Source: DAONJL01 sp035405645 [NCBI: bacterium] (GTDB lineage Bacteria; JAGOBX01; DAONJL01). Taken from it: a stretch of DNA of 26,475 nt. Shown piece by piece: positions 16,501-25,436 of this stretch. The stretch covers positions 4,021 through 30,495 of the forward strand of contig DAONJL010000029.1 of assembly GCA_035405645.1 (NCBI GenBank). Reading direction: 5' to 3'. Below the pieces are notes generated by a model. That model saw only the letters and a list, made by a program, of their open reading frames with translations. It did no database searches and was not told where the DNA came from. How positions within the stretch are numbered: the stretch's first letter is position 1; each line of letters opens with the position of its first letter. The translations under genes were made by a program, and so were the position numbers.

Positions 16501-19500
16501 TGTGCGTGTAATAAGCCATAATATAAATTCAATGTTGTTGGAACTGCTGATACTACATTTGAGATTTCAGAAATATTACCATTTTTATCAATTGCTTTAA
16601 TTGCAAAGTAATATGTCTGATTTGCTGTTAAATTCGGTATTACTACACTCATTTGCTCGCCTGCTGCTAATATTACAAAATTTTCTGGATAATAACTATT
16701 TGCATTATTAAAATTATTTTCGGTTATTAATGATTGCGAATATTTTATTATATAAGTATCAGCAATGCCAAAATTCAAATTATTACCAACTGCTGTCCAT
16801 AATAATTTTATTGAATTTGATACAGGTCCATAAACTGCACGCAAATCTGTTATTTTTGCTGGTGGTGTTGTATCACTTTCTGCACTTACTTTTACATTTA
16901 CATTATTTGATATTGCTGATATATTGCCTGACTTATCTGCTGTCTGAATTGCTACATAAATACTTTCTCCTGCTGGTAAATTTTCTAATAATAATTCTGT
17001 CTTTACTCCAAAATTACCTTTAAAACTATATGCTGGATTTATTTTTACTGCACTATTATAATTCGTGTCATTTATTTCTTCGCTATTATATAATATTATT
17101 AGTGTATCAAGTGCATCATCAATTCCTGTATCAAATGGATTTGTAAATGAAATTATTATTTGTCCTGATTCAAAACCCGTCTGGCTACTTAAATCATTAA
17201 CCTTATCTGGTGGAATTGTATCTGGCAATGGAAATGATGACGCTATATTTGATAAGCCTGATATATTAAATGATTCATCAAGTGTTTTTAATGCAAAATA
17301 ATATTTTGTATTTAATGATGGCATAGAAATTATCATACTATCTATTACACCGCTTACTGATGGCACTGGCTCATTTTCTATTTCATAACAATAATCAAAT
17401 GTATTTTCAAAAATATAATATGTTGAATATCGTAAATTATACTTAAATGCTTTGCCTTCATTTACATCATCACCAACTGCTGTCCATCTTAATCTTATTG
17501 TCCCTATTCTATCACCCGGCTCTGCTATTAAATCACTTACTGCTGCTGGCGCTGTATCATCACCTGTTTTTTCATTTGGTGCTTTTGGTGAGCCATATTT
17601 GAATATTGATGTTGATGGATATGCTAACCAATTTGTCGTATAATCATTATCGCGTGCATTCTGCTTTGATAATGGTAAATAAAAATTTCGGTCATAAGAA
17701 TAATTATCAGTTAATGAAAAAACAGAATCAACTACCTGTCCTAAATTATTTTTCAATTGAAAATACTCATCACCATTTAATGAAAAATTAAATGCAAAAT
17801 CAGGTCTAAAACCAAAGAAACTAATAAAATCATTTTCTGAATTTGCTATCACATAATAATCATTTGCTGATATTTTACCTGTTAATGGTATTATTGCTTG
17901 ATAGTCTGATGCAGCGTCATTTATTACTAAAGTCCATCCTGTCAAATCTACATCATTATTTGATGTATTATATAATTCTATAAATTCATATACTGCATAA
18001 GTTGGATGTGTCGGGTCTGATTTGAATGGTTGACCTGCTATCTCATTTATTAAAACTGCAAAACTACTTCCTTCTGCAATTACATTTCCTGATACTGCTG
18101 ATAAATTACCTATTTCATCTACACTTCTTAATGCAAAATAATAATATGTGCCTGGTTCAAATCCATATATATATATCCTTTCTTCTTCATTATAATTTTT
18201 TGGTGTTATTTCTTCAATTAAATATGTATCAGCGAAATCCCAATTTGTTTCGGTTATTGGAAATAATGAATATTTTAATAAGTATTTTTGAACTCGTTCA
18301 GTTGGTTTATCATCGTATGGCGCTTTGAAATTTATTATTATTTCACCATATCTATAACCTGATTGTGCTGTAATATTATCTGGTGGCTGTGGTGCTGTAT
18401 TTTCTATTGATGCTGTGCATAGCACTACATTTGATAATACTGATATATTGCCAATTTTATCCTCTACTTTTATTGCAAAATAAAATGTTTCACCATAAGG
18501 TAAATTACTTAAATTTAATTCTTCTTTTTCGCCTGCTGGTTGTGGTATAAAATTATTTATGTATTCAACTGCACTATCAAATGTCTCTTCCGTTATTGGT
18601 ATTTTTGAATATCTTATTTTATATTTTGATGCTGTTCCAGTATTTTCATTATCTCCGACTGCTGTAAATTTTAATATTACACAGCCCATTGTATCGTTGT
18701 TTTCTACAAATTCTAAATCATTTATACCTGCTGGCGCTATATCATCTATTCCTGATTTCGCTACTCCTACTACTACATTTGATAATCCACTATAATTTGG
18801 AAATGCATCAATTATTTTCATTGCAATGTAATATGTCTGATTTGGCGTCAAGCCACCAATCACAAAACTCTGCTTTTTGCCACTTTCTAATGGTATTGGT
18901 GCATCTATTACTATTGTTGCATTTGTATAATTTTGTTCGTTTATCTCATTTGTTGAATATCTTATTTCAAGTGCTTCTGCTTTGCCCTCATATCCATTAT
19001 CACCACTATTTGTCCATTCGATATAAATCTCTCCTTCATTAAATCCTGTTATTGCTTTTAAATCAGTTATTGCTGATGGGGGTATTGTATCGCCAACTCC
19101 ACCTGCTGAACACGAAACTACATTTGATAATGCTGATGTATTACCTGCATCATCAACAGCAACAACAGCAAAATAATATGTTTTACCAGCAACTAAATTT
19201 TTTATTGTTAGACGCACTATTACGCCATACCAGACTATTGGTATTGTATCTGTATATGTTGTCGCATTATAAAATGATGTCATATCTGTTATATTTGTCG
19301 CTGAATATTTCAATATATATTTTGCTACTTTTCCTGAATTTGCATTTCCACTATCATCTGATACTTCTTTAAATGATAATTCTATCTCGCCTGAATTTAT
19401 TCCTGTTGTGCATGCTAAATCATTTATTGTGCCTGGTGGTGTTATATCATTTGCTAACCACGGTGTGCCCATTGAACCATCTGAATAATATTTCCACTGA

Positions 19501-22500
19501 TTAGTTGCATCATCCCAATACCAGTTTCGCTCTGATTGTAATGTCGATCCTGTTACTGCTTGTATTAATACTCCTTGCCCATTTTTTAATTCAAATGTTG
19601 TATTTGTACTTAATGTAAAACTACCATAAAAATCAGGATTTCGTCCCCAATATGTTTCAAATGCTGTGCCACTCCTATTGGCTTTTATTACATAATATCC
19701 TTTTGCTTTTATTACGCCTGTTAAGGTATCTGTTGTTGTTTTCACTTTTAATGTCCAACCATTTAAACTTACATCAAATTCACTTGCATTATATAATTCT
19801 ATAAATTCTTTTTGATAATCTGCACCTTTTGCACAATATACTTCATTCACTCGAACAAAAGTATCATAATTTGCTGTCGCAGGGTCACTTACATAAAATG
19901 TATCATTAAAAATACTGCTATAATTTCCTGCTTCATCTATTGCTTGAATACTTATAAAATACATTCCATAGATTAATTCATCCGAAACTTCTATTACTGA
20001 ACTATTCCATTCTGTTTGATATTTATATGTTATGTTTTCCTCAAATGTTGGTAAGGGACAAATATTTACAAAATATTTTACGCTATTTACATCATTAAAA
20101 TCAGGAAAATCGATTATTGGCGTTGTATCATATACATTTGCAATTTTAAAACTTGTATATATAGGTGCTGATGTATCTAATTTTATCGTTATTATTGCTA
20201 TTCCTGATTTTAAATTTGAGTATGTATCTACTACTTCTGCTGTTAATATATATGTTCCGTCATTTGTAAATAAATATTCATAACTAAATTTACCATTTTC
20301 TTCTGCTATTACTGAACCTATTAAATTACTATTCAAATAAATATTTACTGTATCAAATTTGTTTATTGAATTTACTTCTCCTCGAATTGTTATTGGATTT
20401 GTATTAAAAACTAAATTATTAGTTGGAAAAATAAAAATCGGTGTATCGGGTTTTGCTACATATTCTATAACAAAACTTTTTATTTCTGAAAATTCACTTA
20501 CATTATCTACATTATCAAAAGCACGAACTTTTATATACCATTCGCCATCTGTTAATTCATTTATTGGTATAAATATATTTGTAGATGACTTTATTATTTG
20601 TGGATTATTAAAATTTATATTATCTGCAAGATAAATTTCATATTCTTTTATACCAGAATAATCAGTAAAATTTGTAAAATTTATTTCAGGTTGTTTTTCA
20701 AAATATTTTTCTCTATTAATTGAAAATTCCGATACTACAGGCACCATTGTATCAGCGTATATGTTTAATATTGTTATTACTGATTCGCGTATTATCTTTT
20801 TGGCATAAACTTCTATTACATTTGTTTCATTTCCTAATAAATTTATTTCATAACTCCAATTTGTATTTTTATCTGTATCAATATAAATTGTATCATTATT
20901 TAATTTCAAAACTACATCCACGCCTGTTGTATTTGTTCCACTTAGTGTTATTGTTAGGACTGATGTAGAATAATTTGTTTGTGTTGTAGGCATTAAAATC
21001 ACTGGTTTTAACGGTGTCTCTGCTTCAATATAAAATGTTGTTTCTGAAAAATCACTTTGATTACCTACTTTATCTATTGCACGAACTCTTATATACCATT
21101 CGCCATCTGCTAAAACCTGAACTGGCTGAAATGAATTATTTGAACTGATGAATAAATAACTATCATTAAAATTTGCATTATCAGCGAGATAAATTTCATA
21201 ATTGTCAATGCCTGAATAATCAGAAAAAGCAGTAAAATTTATTATTGGTTGACTTACAAAATAAATCCAGCTATCAAGTTGAAAATTTGAAACTACTGGA
21301 ATTTGTGTGTCAATATATATTTCTAATTCTCTGGTATCTGAATATAAACCTGTTTTTGCTGCATTTATTTCTATTTTATTTGTTTCATTTGCAAGTAAAT
21401 TACTTATTTGATATGTCCAAATTGTATTATTAATTGTATCTGAATATACTATTACATTATTCAATCTTATTATTATTAATGCACCAGAATCTATTTCACC
21501 TTCTAATGTTAGTTCTATTGCTGATGTGTTATATGTAGCTTCTTCTGTCGGTTTTATTATTCGTGGTATTGTTATAGACGGTAATTGTATTGTAAATGAA
21601 TCAATGTATTCTGCTGATGAATTGCCAACTCCATCTATTACTATTATTTTTATATACCATACACCATTTGTAAAATCAAAATCCACTGTAAAATTTTGAT
21701 TTGTATTTGTTGTTGTTATTTGACTATTTATAAAATTTTCATTATCTGCTATATATATATTATATGTTTCTATTCCTGATGAATCTATAAATTCTACAAA
21801 ATTAAATGTCGGTCTTTTTTCACTAAATAATGTTTCTGTAACTAAATTATTATTTACTGGCACTGGTGCTGCTGTGTCCACAAATATATACATTGTATTT
21901 GTTTCAGAAAAAAGTGAACTTGCTTCTGCTGTTATTGCTATTGTATTTGTATCATTTACTATTAAGCCACTATCAATCTTTATTATCGTTGACCAATTTT
22001 CATTTAAATCATTATCCTCATATACTAAAATATTATTTAGATATAATCTTAAATTAGTATTTATCGGTGTTGTACCTGATACTGTTATTGAAACTGCTGA
22101 GGTGGAATATGTGATATTATTTGTTGGTTGAATAAATGCGGGTTTTTCTGGCGGTTGGCTTCCACTACTATAATTTGTTACAAAAATATCATAAGCATAA
22201 ATTGTAGAACTCGGTGATACTAATCGCAAATATACTTCTGAACTACTTTCATTTATTTCAACTGATTTTTCTACTGTTGTCGTGCCAATTGCATCAAATG
22301 TTATCACATCAGTCCACGAACCACCAACTCCAATTTTCTTTTGCAATTTTATTGTCCTGTTTGAACCGCCGGCGCGAATATAAACAGTAAACATTCCACA
22401 ACTATTTACTACTGGTAATTCTAATATACCACTTGTTCCTTTTAGCTGCACATAGCCCTTTGAACCAATACCACTTGCTGAACCTGTTGGTGCTACAATA

Positions 22501-22661
22501 CACTGTGTCATTGTCCAGGTGCCATAAGTATCTGCCTGTGTATAATCGCCATAACTACCTCTTGATGTCCAACTTTGAAAATTTTCTATTATGATTGTAT
22601 CAGCTATTATAACGCTTGTTATTAGTAATAATACAAAACATATAAATAAAATTTTTCTCAT
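13527..22661 (-). CDS. giant secreted modular protein with a PHP-family hydrolase domain
   Basis: About 3,044 aa. Approximate layout: signal peptide 1-20; beta-sandwich 21-165; four tandem Ig-like units of about 190 aa (169-928); lamin-tail domain (930-1070); four FN3 domains (1070-1532); second lamin-tail domain (1534-1690); three FN3 domains (1700-2045); a CehA-like PHP hydrolase domain (2047-2290) with HAHSSFSDG, ITDH, GQEW, FNHP and NEDNH metal ligands; OB-fold/DUF5689-like module (2390-2590); ZU5-like beta domain (2593-2735); second OB-like module (2738-2945); FlgD-like C-terminal domain (2950-3044), probably a sorting or anchoring tail. It should be a large surface or secreted metallohydrolase. 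Substrate is unknown; lamin-tail plus OB modules are typical of extracellular nucleases, and the next gene upstream is a 5'-nucleotidase. I chose the ATG at 22661 (MRKILF), preceded by GGTGATAAAT as in flaG, over an ATG four codons earlier. Confidence 0.85.
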   Translation of the reverse strand: MRKILFICFVLLLITSVIIADTIIIENFQSWTSRGSYGDYTQADTYGTWTMTQCIVAPTGSASGIGSKGYVQLKGTSGILELPVVNSCGMFTVYIRAGGSNRTIKLQKKIGVGGSWTDVITFDAIGTTTVEKSVEINESSSEVYLRLVSPSSTIYAYDIFVTNYSSGSQPPEKPAFIQPTNNITYSTSAVSITVSGTTPINTNLRLYLNNILVYEDNDLNENWSTIIKIDSGLIVNDTNTIAITAEASSLFSETNTMYIFVDTAAPVPVNNNLVTETLFSEKRPTFNFVEFIDSSGIETYNIYIADNENFINSQITTTNTNQNFTVDFDFTNGVWYIKIIVIDGVGNSSAEYIDSFTIQLPSITIPRIIKPTEEATYNTSAIELTLEGEIDSGALIIIRLNNVIVYSDTINNTIWTYQISNLLANETNKIEINAAKTGLYSDTRELEIYIDTQIPVVSNFQLDSWIYFVSQPIINFTAFSDYSGIDNYEIYLADNANFNDSYLFISSNNSFQPVQVLADGEWYIRVRAIDKVGNQSDFSETTFYIEAETPLKPVILMPTTQTNYSTSVLTITLSGTNTTGVDVVLKLNNDTIYIDTDKNTNWSYEINLLGNETNVIEVYAKKIIRESVITILNIYADTMVPVVSEFSINREKYFEKQPEINFTNFTDYSGIKEYEIYLADNINFNNPQIIKSSTNIFIPINELTDGEWYIKVRAFDNVDNVSEFSEIKSFVIEYVAKPDTPIFIFPTNNLVFNTNPITIRGEVNSINKFDTVNIYLNSNLIGSVIAEENGKFSYEYLFTNDGTYILTAEVVDTYSNLKSGIAIITIKLDTSAPIYTSFKIANVYDTTPIIDFPDFNDVNSVKYFVNICPLPTFEENITYKYQTEWNSSVIEVSDELIYGMYFISIQAIDEAGNYSSIFNDTFYVSDPATANYDTFVRVNEVYCAKGADYQKEFIELYNASEFDVSLNGWTLKVKTTTDTLTGVIKAKGYYVIKANRSGTAFETYWGRNPDFYGSFTLSTNTTFELKNGQGVLIQAVTGSTLQSERNWYWDDATNQWKYYSDGSMGTPWLANDITPPGTINDLACTTGINSGEIELSFKEVSDDSGNANSGKVAKYILKYSATNITDMTSFYNATTYTDTIPIVWYGVIVRLTIKNLVAGKTYYFAVVAVDDAGNTSALSNVVSCSAGGVGDTIPPSAITDLKAITGFNEGEIYIEWTNSGDNGYEGKAEALEIRYSTNEINEQNYTNATIVIDAPIPLESGKKQSFVIGGLTPNQTYYIAMKIIDAFPNYSGLSNVVVGVAKSGIDDIAPAGINDLEFVENNDTMGCVILKFTAVGDNENTGTASKYKIRYSKIPITEETFDSAVEYINNFIPQPAGEKEELNLSNLPYGETFYFAIKVEDKIGNISVLSNVVLCTASIENTAPQPPDNITAQSGYRYGEIIINFKAPYDDKPTERVQKYLLKYSLFPITETNWDFADTYLIEEITPKNYNEEERIYIYGFEPGTYYYFALRSVDEIGNLSAVSGNVIAEGSSFAVLINEIAGQPFKSDPTHPTYAVYEFIELYNTSNNDVDLTGWTLVINDAASDYQAIIPLTGKISANDYYVIANSENDFISFFGFRPDFAFNFSLNGDEYFQLKNNLGQVVDSVFSLTDNYSYDRNFYLPLSKQNARDNDYTTNWLAYPSTSIFKYGSPKAPNEKTGDDTAPAAVSDLIAEPGDRIGTIRLRWTAVGDDVNEGKAFKYNLRYSTYYIFENTFDYCYEIENEPVPSVSGVIDSMIISMPSLNTKYYFALKTLDESFNISGLSNIASSFPLPDTIPPDKVNDLSSQTGFESGQIIISFTNPFDTGIDDALDTLIILYNSEEINDTNYNSAVKINPAYSFKGNFGVKTELLLENLPAGESIYVAIQTADKSGNISAISNNVNVKVSAESDTTPPAKITDLRAVYGPVSNSIKLLWTAVGNNLNFGIADTYIIKYSQSLITENNFNNANSYYPENFVILAAGEQMSVVIPNLTANQTYYFAIKAIDKNGNISEISNVVSAVPTTLNLYYGLLHAHSSFSDGVGSPDYAFAYSRDTAGLSFFAITDHTRNNNNLPDLNGAMSEAQYQNLLNIAASFTEEGKFIAIAGQEWNAISKGGHINIYEANARCDVNNGDWDYLYNVWLKQHPEVQLLQFNHPSIGEFGDTYVSYYNDTLTLCEVTEANVSYSGTDNKGTYSDKLEAYLYLLNRGWRIAPTMNEDNHNSNWGKQTTLITGVYAASLTKTNLFEALRSRRVFSSTDRNLKLFYKVNNYDMGQVLKDQTNAQIEIDVSDADDIISYIEIYKDKVGGSLPTVYKTIYVNSSSYKDTIIDTAFDGVSYYLIKVIEQDGDYAIGAPVWIENPTSITDTLSIRPIADIRGVDANGVPLMNGQMVTISGVVTVATGNYSKTSNVVYIQDATGGINIYEENKQTFYVEEGDSVIVTGIISHFYGLLEIINPVVTMIAKNQPLPEPLVLTTYQVTRYGELYEGQLIRVNNVKIVDGKSFPSATSGKGATIMIDDGSGTTYLQIDDDVDICGKPTPNGAFSVIGVLEQIDLENGAPYTSGYRIKPRRYSDLLSGFENSETYVIKVDEDTKIIKGNLQIEIPEAVVSGKDTITMQISEVSQPPAAPALHKIIGTVYNIKIIDSVPLDKEVIIYLSYNPSILPAGTSEDSIIPYYYDDSIESYFVIAKEKYQVDKINKRVKIWTQHFSYYANMIPTSIISIADAKIDLNNDGILDLTGKSITVEGIVTAGVNTFDNSKLNIYIQDDKAGINIYKNSIDTDILEGYKIRVSGTLTQYKGLTQITNPTIEVLSTQETVPAAIKLNAKQLEEAEAYECKLVELVINDTLQLYNYYSDKIMKVEDVNANYFIYLDNNAGINPDIIKTQKTIKGILYQNNQIKYAISNVGVEYFIMPRSNSDINPMPVIANSNDYSVKINNNPFCPELNQQLEIEYAGGVNVPLEIKVFNIEGRLVRDLFNGSVSGSGKILWDGKKNNGNIADIGIYILYINFNNKKITRPVSVAVPMR

Positions 22662-22725
22662 ATTTATCACCATTATTATTTCGAATTATTTTTCATTTAT
22701 TGGAAATTTCGGCTGCTTTTATTTT

Positions 22726-24234
22726 TTATTTACTTATTTTTATTCTACCTTCTATTTCTACTTCTATTTCTTTTTTTGCTTTTATATACTCTATTACAAC
22801 ATCTCTTAAAACATCGTATGTATTTTCTATATATTTTGCCTGTTTAAATACACTATAACTTGTTCCTTCTGATTCTGTTATATATGAATTCGTCACTATT
22901 AGATACTCTTTATTCTTATCTATTTCTTTGCCATTTACTTTTGCTGATTTTATTCTTTTATATTTTGGTAATTTGGGATTATATACCATTTCTATTCCAC
23001 TTACCTGTAAAATACCATGTGAACCTTCTACACTTATTTCTAATGCTTCTAATAGTTCTGCACCACTCATTTTTATCAACACTATATAATTATCAAAAGG
23101 TAAAACATTAAAAATATCTCTTACCTTAATTTTACCTTTTTTTATATCAGAACGAATGCCACCCATATTTTGAAATGCCACATCAGCATTATATCTTGTC
23201 CGTATTGCATCACATATTAAATTTCCTAAATTTGATTCTGGTTCACTTTTTATCAAATTATTTTTTGCTGTTCCTATTATATCATCAAATCCTTTCTCTA
23301 CTTTCTCTTCCCATTCTTTTATCTTTCCTATTATTTCCTCTTCTGCTGGATATAAATCTTCAAATAATGTTATTAATTCATTCTTATAACCATTTATTTT
23401 CTTTGTCTCTTCACTAATTTTTAAAATTAAACAACCAAGTGTTCCTCCTTTTGAATATGCTTGCGTAACTAATGTATGATTCTCTGCATCCTCATAAATC
23501 TCACTTACTCCTGTATGACTATGTCCACCTATTATTATATCTATTCCACTTACTTTCTTCGCTAATTCTTTATCTTCTTCAAAGCCTAAATGACTTACTA
23601 CTATTATTACATCACATTTCTCTTTTTCTCTTAATAACTCTACATATTTTTTTGTTTCTGTTATTACATTTAAAAATTTTAATCCACTTATATTTTTGCC
23701 TATTGATAAGCGCGGCATTTCTTCTGTTAGCACGCCTATTATTCCTATCTTTATTCCTTTTTTTTCTTTTATTAGATATGGTTTGAATATTAAGTTATTA
23801 TTTTCATCAACTACATTACAGCAAATAAAAGGAACTTTTGATTTATTTATTAATTCTTTTAAATTTTCAAAACCAAAATCAAAATCGTGATTACCAGGCA
23901 CTATCAAATCATAACCAACCATATTAAATACTTCGATTACTGCTTCGCCTCTTGATAAATTACCGATTGTCGTGCCTTGAAAAAAATCGCCTGCATCAAC
24001 TAATATATACTCATCAGCATTTATGTATTTATTGAAATTTTTTATAATTGTTTTAATTGAAGCTAAATTACCTGTTGTTGGCGGAAAATCTGGATTTACA
24101 TATTCTGCTTTTGATATGCCTATATTGCCGTGAATATCATTTGTATGCAATATTGCTATATTTATTATTTTTTCTTTTGCAAATAAAAAAACTACAAAAA
24201 TTAAAAAAATAAATATTATCCTTATTTTTTTCAT
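22726..24234 (-). CDS. secreted 5'-nucleotidase/UshA-family metallophosphatase
   Basis: 502 aa with a signal peptide (about 1-19). The N-terminal calcineurin-like domain has the full metal-ligand set: HTNDIHG (30-36), DAGDFFQGT (80-88), GNHDFDFG (114-121), SHLG (214-217) and GGHSHT (236-241). The C-terminal 5'-nucleotidase domain carries ESNLGNLICDAI, QNMGGIRSDI and LPFDNYIV, which bind the nucleotide base and sugar. It hydrolyses nucleotides (5'-NMP, UDP-sugars or similar) to nucleosides and phosphate outside the cytoplasm; the exact substrate is not readable. The start overlaps the upstream barrel gene by ATGA and has only a weak ribosome binding site, which suggests translational coupling. 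The giant gene begins 64 nt downstream, with no terminator seen between. Confidence 0.93.
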   Translation of the reverse strand: MKKIRIIFIFLIFVVFLFAKEKIINIAILHTNDIHGNIGISKAEYVNPDFPPTTGNLASIKTIIKNFNKYINADEYILVDAGDFFQGTTIGNLSRGEAVIEVFNMVGYDLIVPGNHDFDFGFENLKELINKSKVPFICCNVVDENNNLIFKPYLIKEKKGIKIGIIGVLTEEMPRLSIGKNISGLKFLNVITETKKYVELLREKEKCDVIIVVSHLGFEEDKELAKKVSGIDIIIGGHSHTGVSEIYEDAENHTLVTQAYSKGGTLGCLILKISEETKKINGYKNELITLFEDLYPAEEEIIGKIKEWEEKVEKGFDDIIGTAKNNLIKSEPESNLGNLICDAIRTRYNADVAFQNMGGIRSDIKKGKIKVRDIFNVLPFDNYIVLIKMSGAELLEALEISVEGSHGILQVSGIEMVYNPKLPKYKRIKSAKVNGKEIDKNKEYLIVTNSYITESEGTSYSVFKQAKYIENTYDVLRDVVIEYIKAKKEIEVEIEGRIKISK

Positions 24235-25421
24235 AACTTACATTCTATTCCAAAATTTATTTTTATATTATGATTTTCTGAATAATCAATATCTATTCTA
24301 TTTACACGATTGCCTGTTGCCTGTAATGTAAATGGATAATTTTCTTTATATAAATATGTGTAATAATTTAATCCAATATTAAAATTAAATCTTTCATTCA
24401 GATTATAATTTGCTCCAAGATTTAATCCTAATTTTTTATTATCATTATTTATATTTATTGGTTCATAATATATTGCAAATCCACCTTCCATTTTTTTGAT
24501 GACTTTATATTTGATGCCAAGCGAATAAATAATTGTCTCTTTTAATGATGGTTTTACTGCTGGCAATGAAAAGCCATTATTATCTTTTAATTCTTCCCAA
24601 TCTATATAACTTATATTTACAAATAACTTTGTAAAATGTTCTGATGGTAATGTTAATACTGTTATAAATTTTATTTCATACGGATATTTGATTTCTTTAT
24701 CTTTTATATCTTCTACCAAACCATTTGAATCATTTATAAAATAATCACCTTTATATTTTATTCCACTTTTATATTGCAACATAAATTTATGAAAACGCAT
24801 TGTTTCATATTCGATTAATAAATTAAATCCAAAACCATCACCATTATATTTACCATATAAATTATAATCACTAAAACTTTGCGAAACAAAATCTTCACGA
24901 ACCTTTATTTCATTTTCAAATTTCCTATAACTTATTTCTGGATAAATGGTTAAGTTTTGCAATAGTTTTATTTTATAAAAAATATTATACGAATAAATAA
25001 ATCCTTCACTTTTCCGCTCATTCTCTTTTATTTTACTATTTGTTATGTCAAATATATTTTCAACAAATCTATAATTACAATCTCTATCGCGATTTATTAA
25101 AAACGAAAAATTATTGTAATTTATAAAAAATGAATAAATTCCTAAATTATCATTTTTATATGAAGCATATTTATTTTTTCCTATGTAATTATTATAATTA
25201 TCGTAAATATCGCGTTTTCTATTTTCATAATTTATTTCATAGCCAATATTCAATTTTACTCTTTTATTTGGTACTAAATTTGGTAATGGCTGGTCAATAC
25301 CAAATATACTTAATCCTGCATCAGTAAATACTCGTTCGCCATAATAAAAACCATTAAAAGTTGCGGAAAAAATCGCCGTTACAAATAAAAGTATAAATAC
25401 ACAAATTAATTTAACACTCAT
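24231..25421 (-). CDS. putative outer-membrane beta-barrel protein
   Basis: 396 aa with an N-terminal signal peptide (MSVKLICVFILLFVTAIFS, cleaved near A-T). The mature part is a long series of amphipathic beta-strands of alternating aromatic and polar residues joined by charged turns (for example KLNIGYEINYENRKR, YPEISYRKFENEIKV, FNFNIGLNYYTYLYK), as in outer-membrane barrels. I do not recognise the family; the C-terminus FGIECKL is not a classic terminal-Phe signal. I chose the ATG at 25421 (7 nt after AAGGA) over a GTG one codon earlier. It lies in an operon between another barrel gene (15 nt upstream) and the 5'-nucleotidase (4-nt overlap), so it may serve uptake or secretion connected with nucleotides; this is inferred from position. 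Confidence 0.6.
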   Translation of the reverse strand: MSVKLICVFILLFVTAIFSATFNGFYYGERVFTDAGLSIFGIDQPLPNLVPNKRVKLNIGYEINYENRKRDIYDNYNNYIGKNKYASYKNDNLGIYSFFINYNNFSFLINRDRDCNYRFVENIFDITNSKIKENERKSEGFIYSYNIFYKIKLLQNLTIYPEISYRKFENEIKVREDFVSQSFSDYNLYGKYNGDGFGFNLLIEYETMRFHKFMLQYKSGIKYKGDYFINDSNGLVEDIKDKEIKYPYEIKFITVLTLPSEHFTKLFVNISYIDWEELKDNNGFSLPAVKPSLKETIIYSLGIKYKVIKKMEGGFAIYYEPININNDNKKLGLNLGANYNLNERFNFNIGLNYYTYLYKENYPFTLQATGNRVNRIDIDYSENHNIKINFGIECKL

Positions 25422-25436
25422 CACTTTTTCCTTATT

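Noticed and set aside
4349-19549. Apparent shortage of GATC (about five found by eye, two of them in the R-M cassette), as if avoided because of a Dam-type R-M system
   Set aside because: GTAC and CATG, which have the same base composition, are also very rare by eye, so strand-skewed AT-rich composition explains it. A genome-wide Markov-model count is needed before claiming avoidance.
15035-21433. Many plus-strand ORFs of 60-127 codons across the giant gene
   Set aside because: All are Leu/His-rich antisense shadows of a continuous 3,044-residue frame with clear domains.
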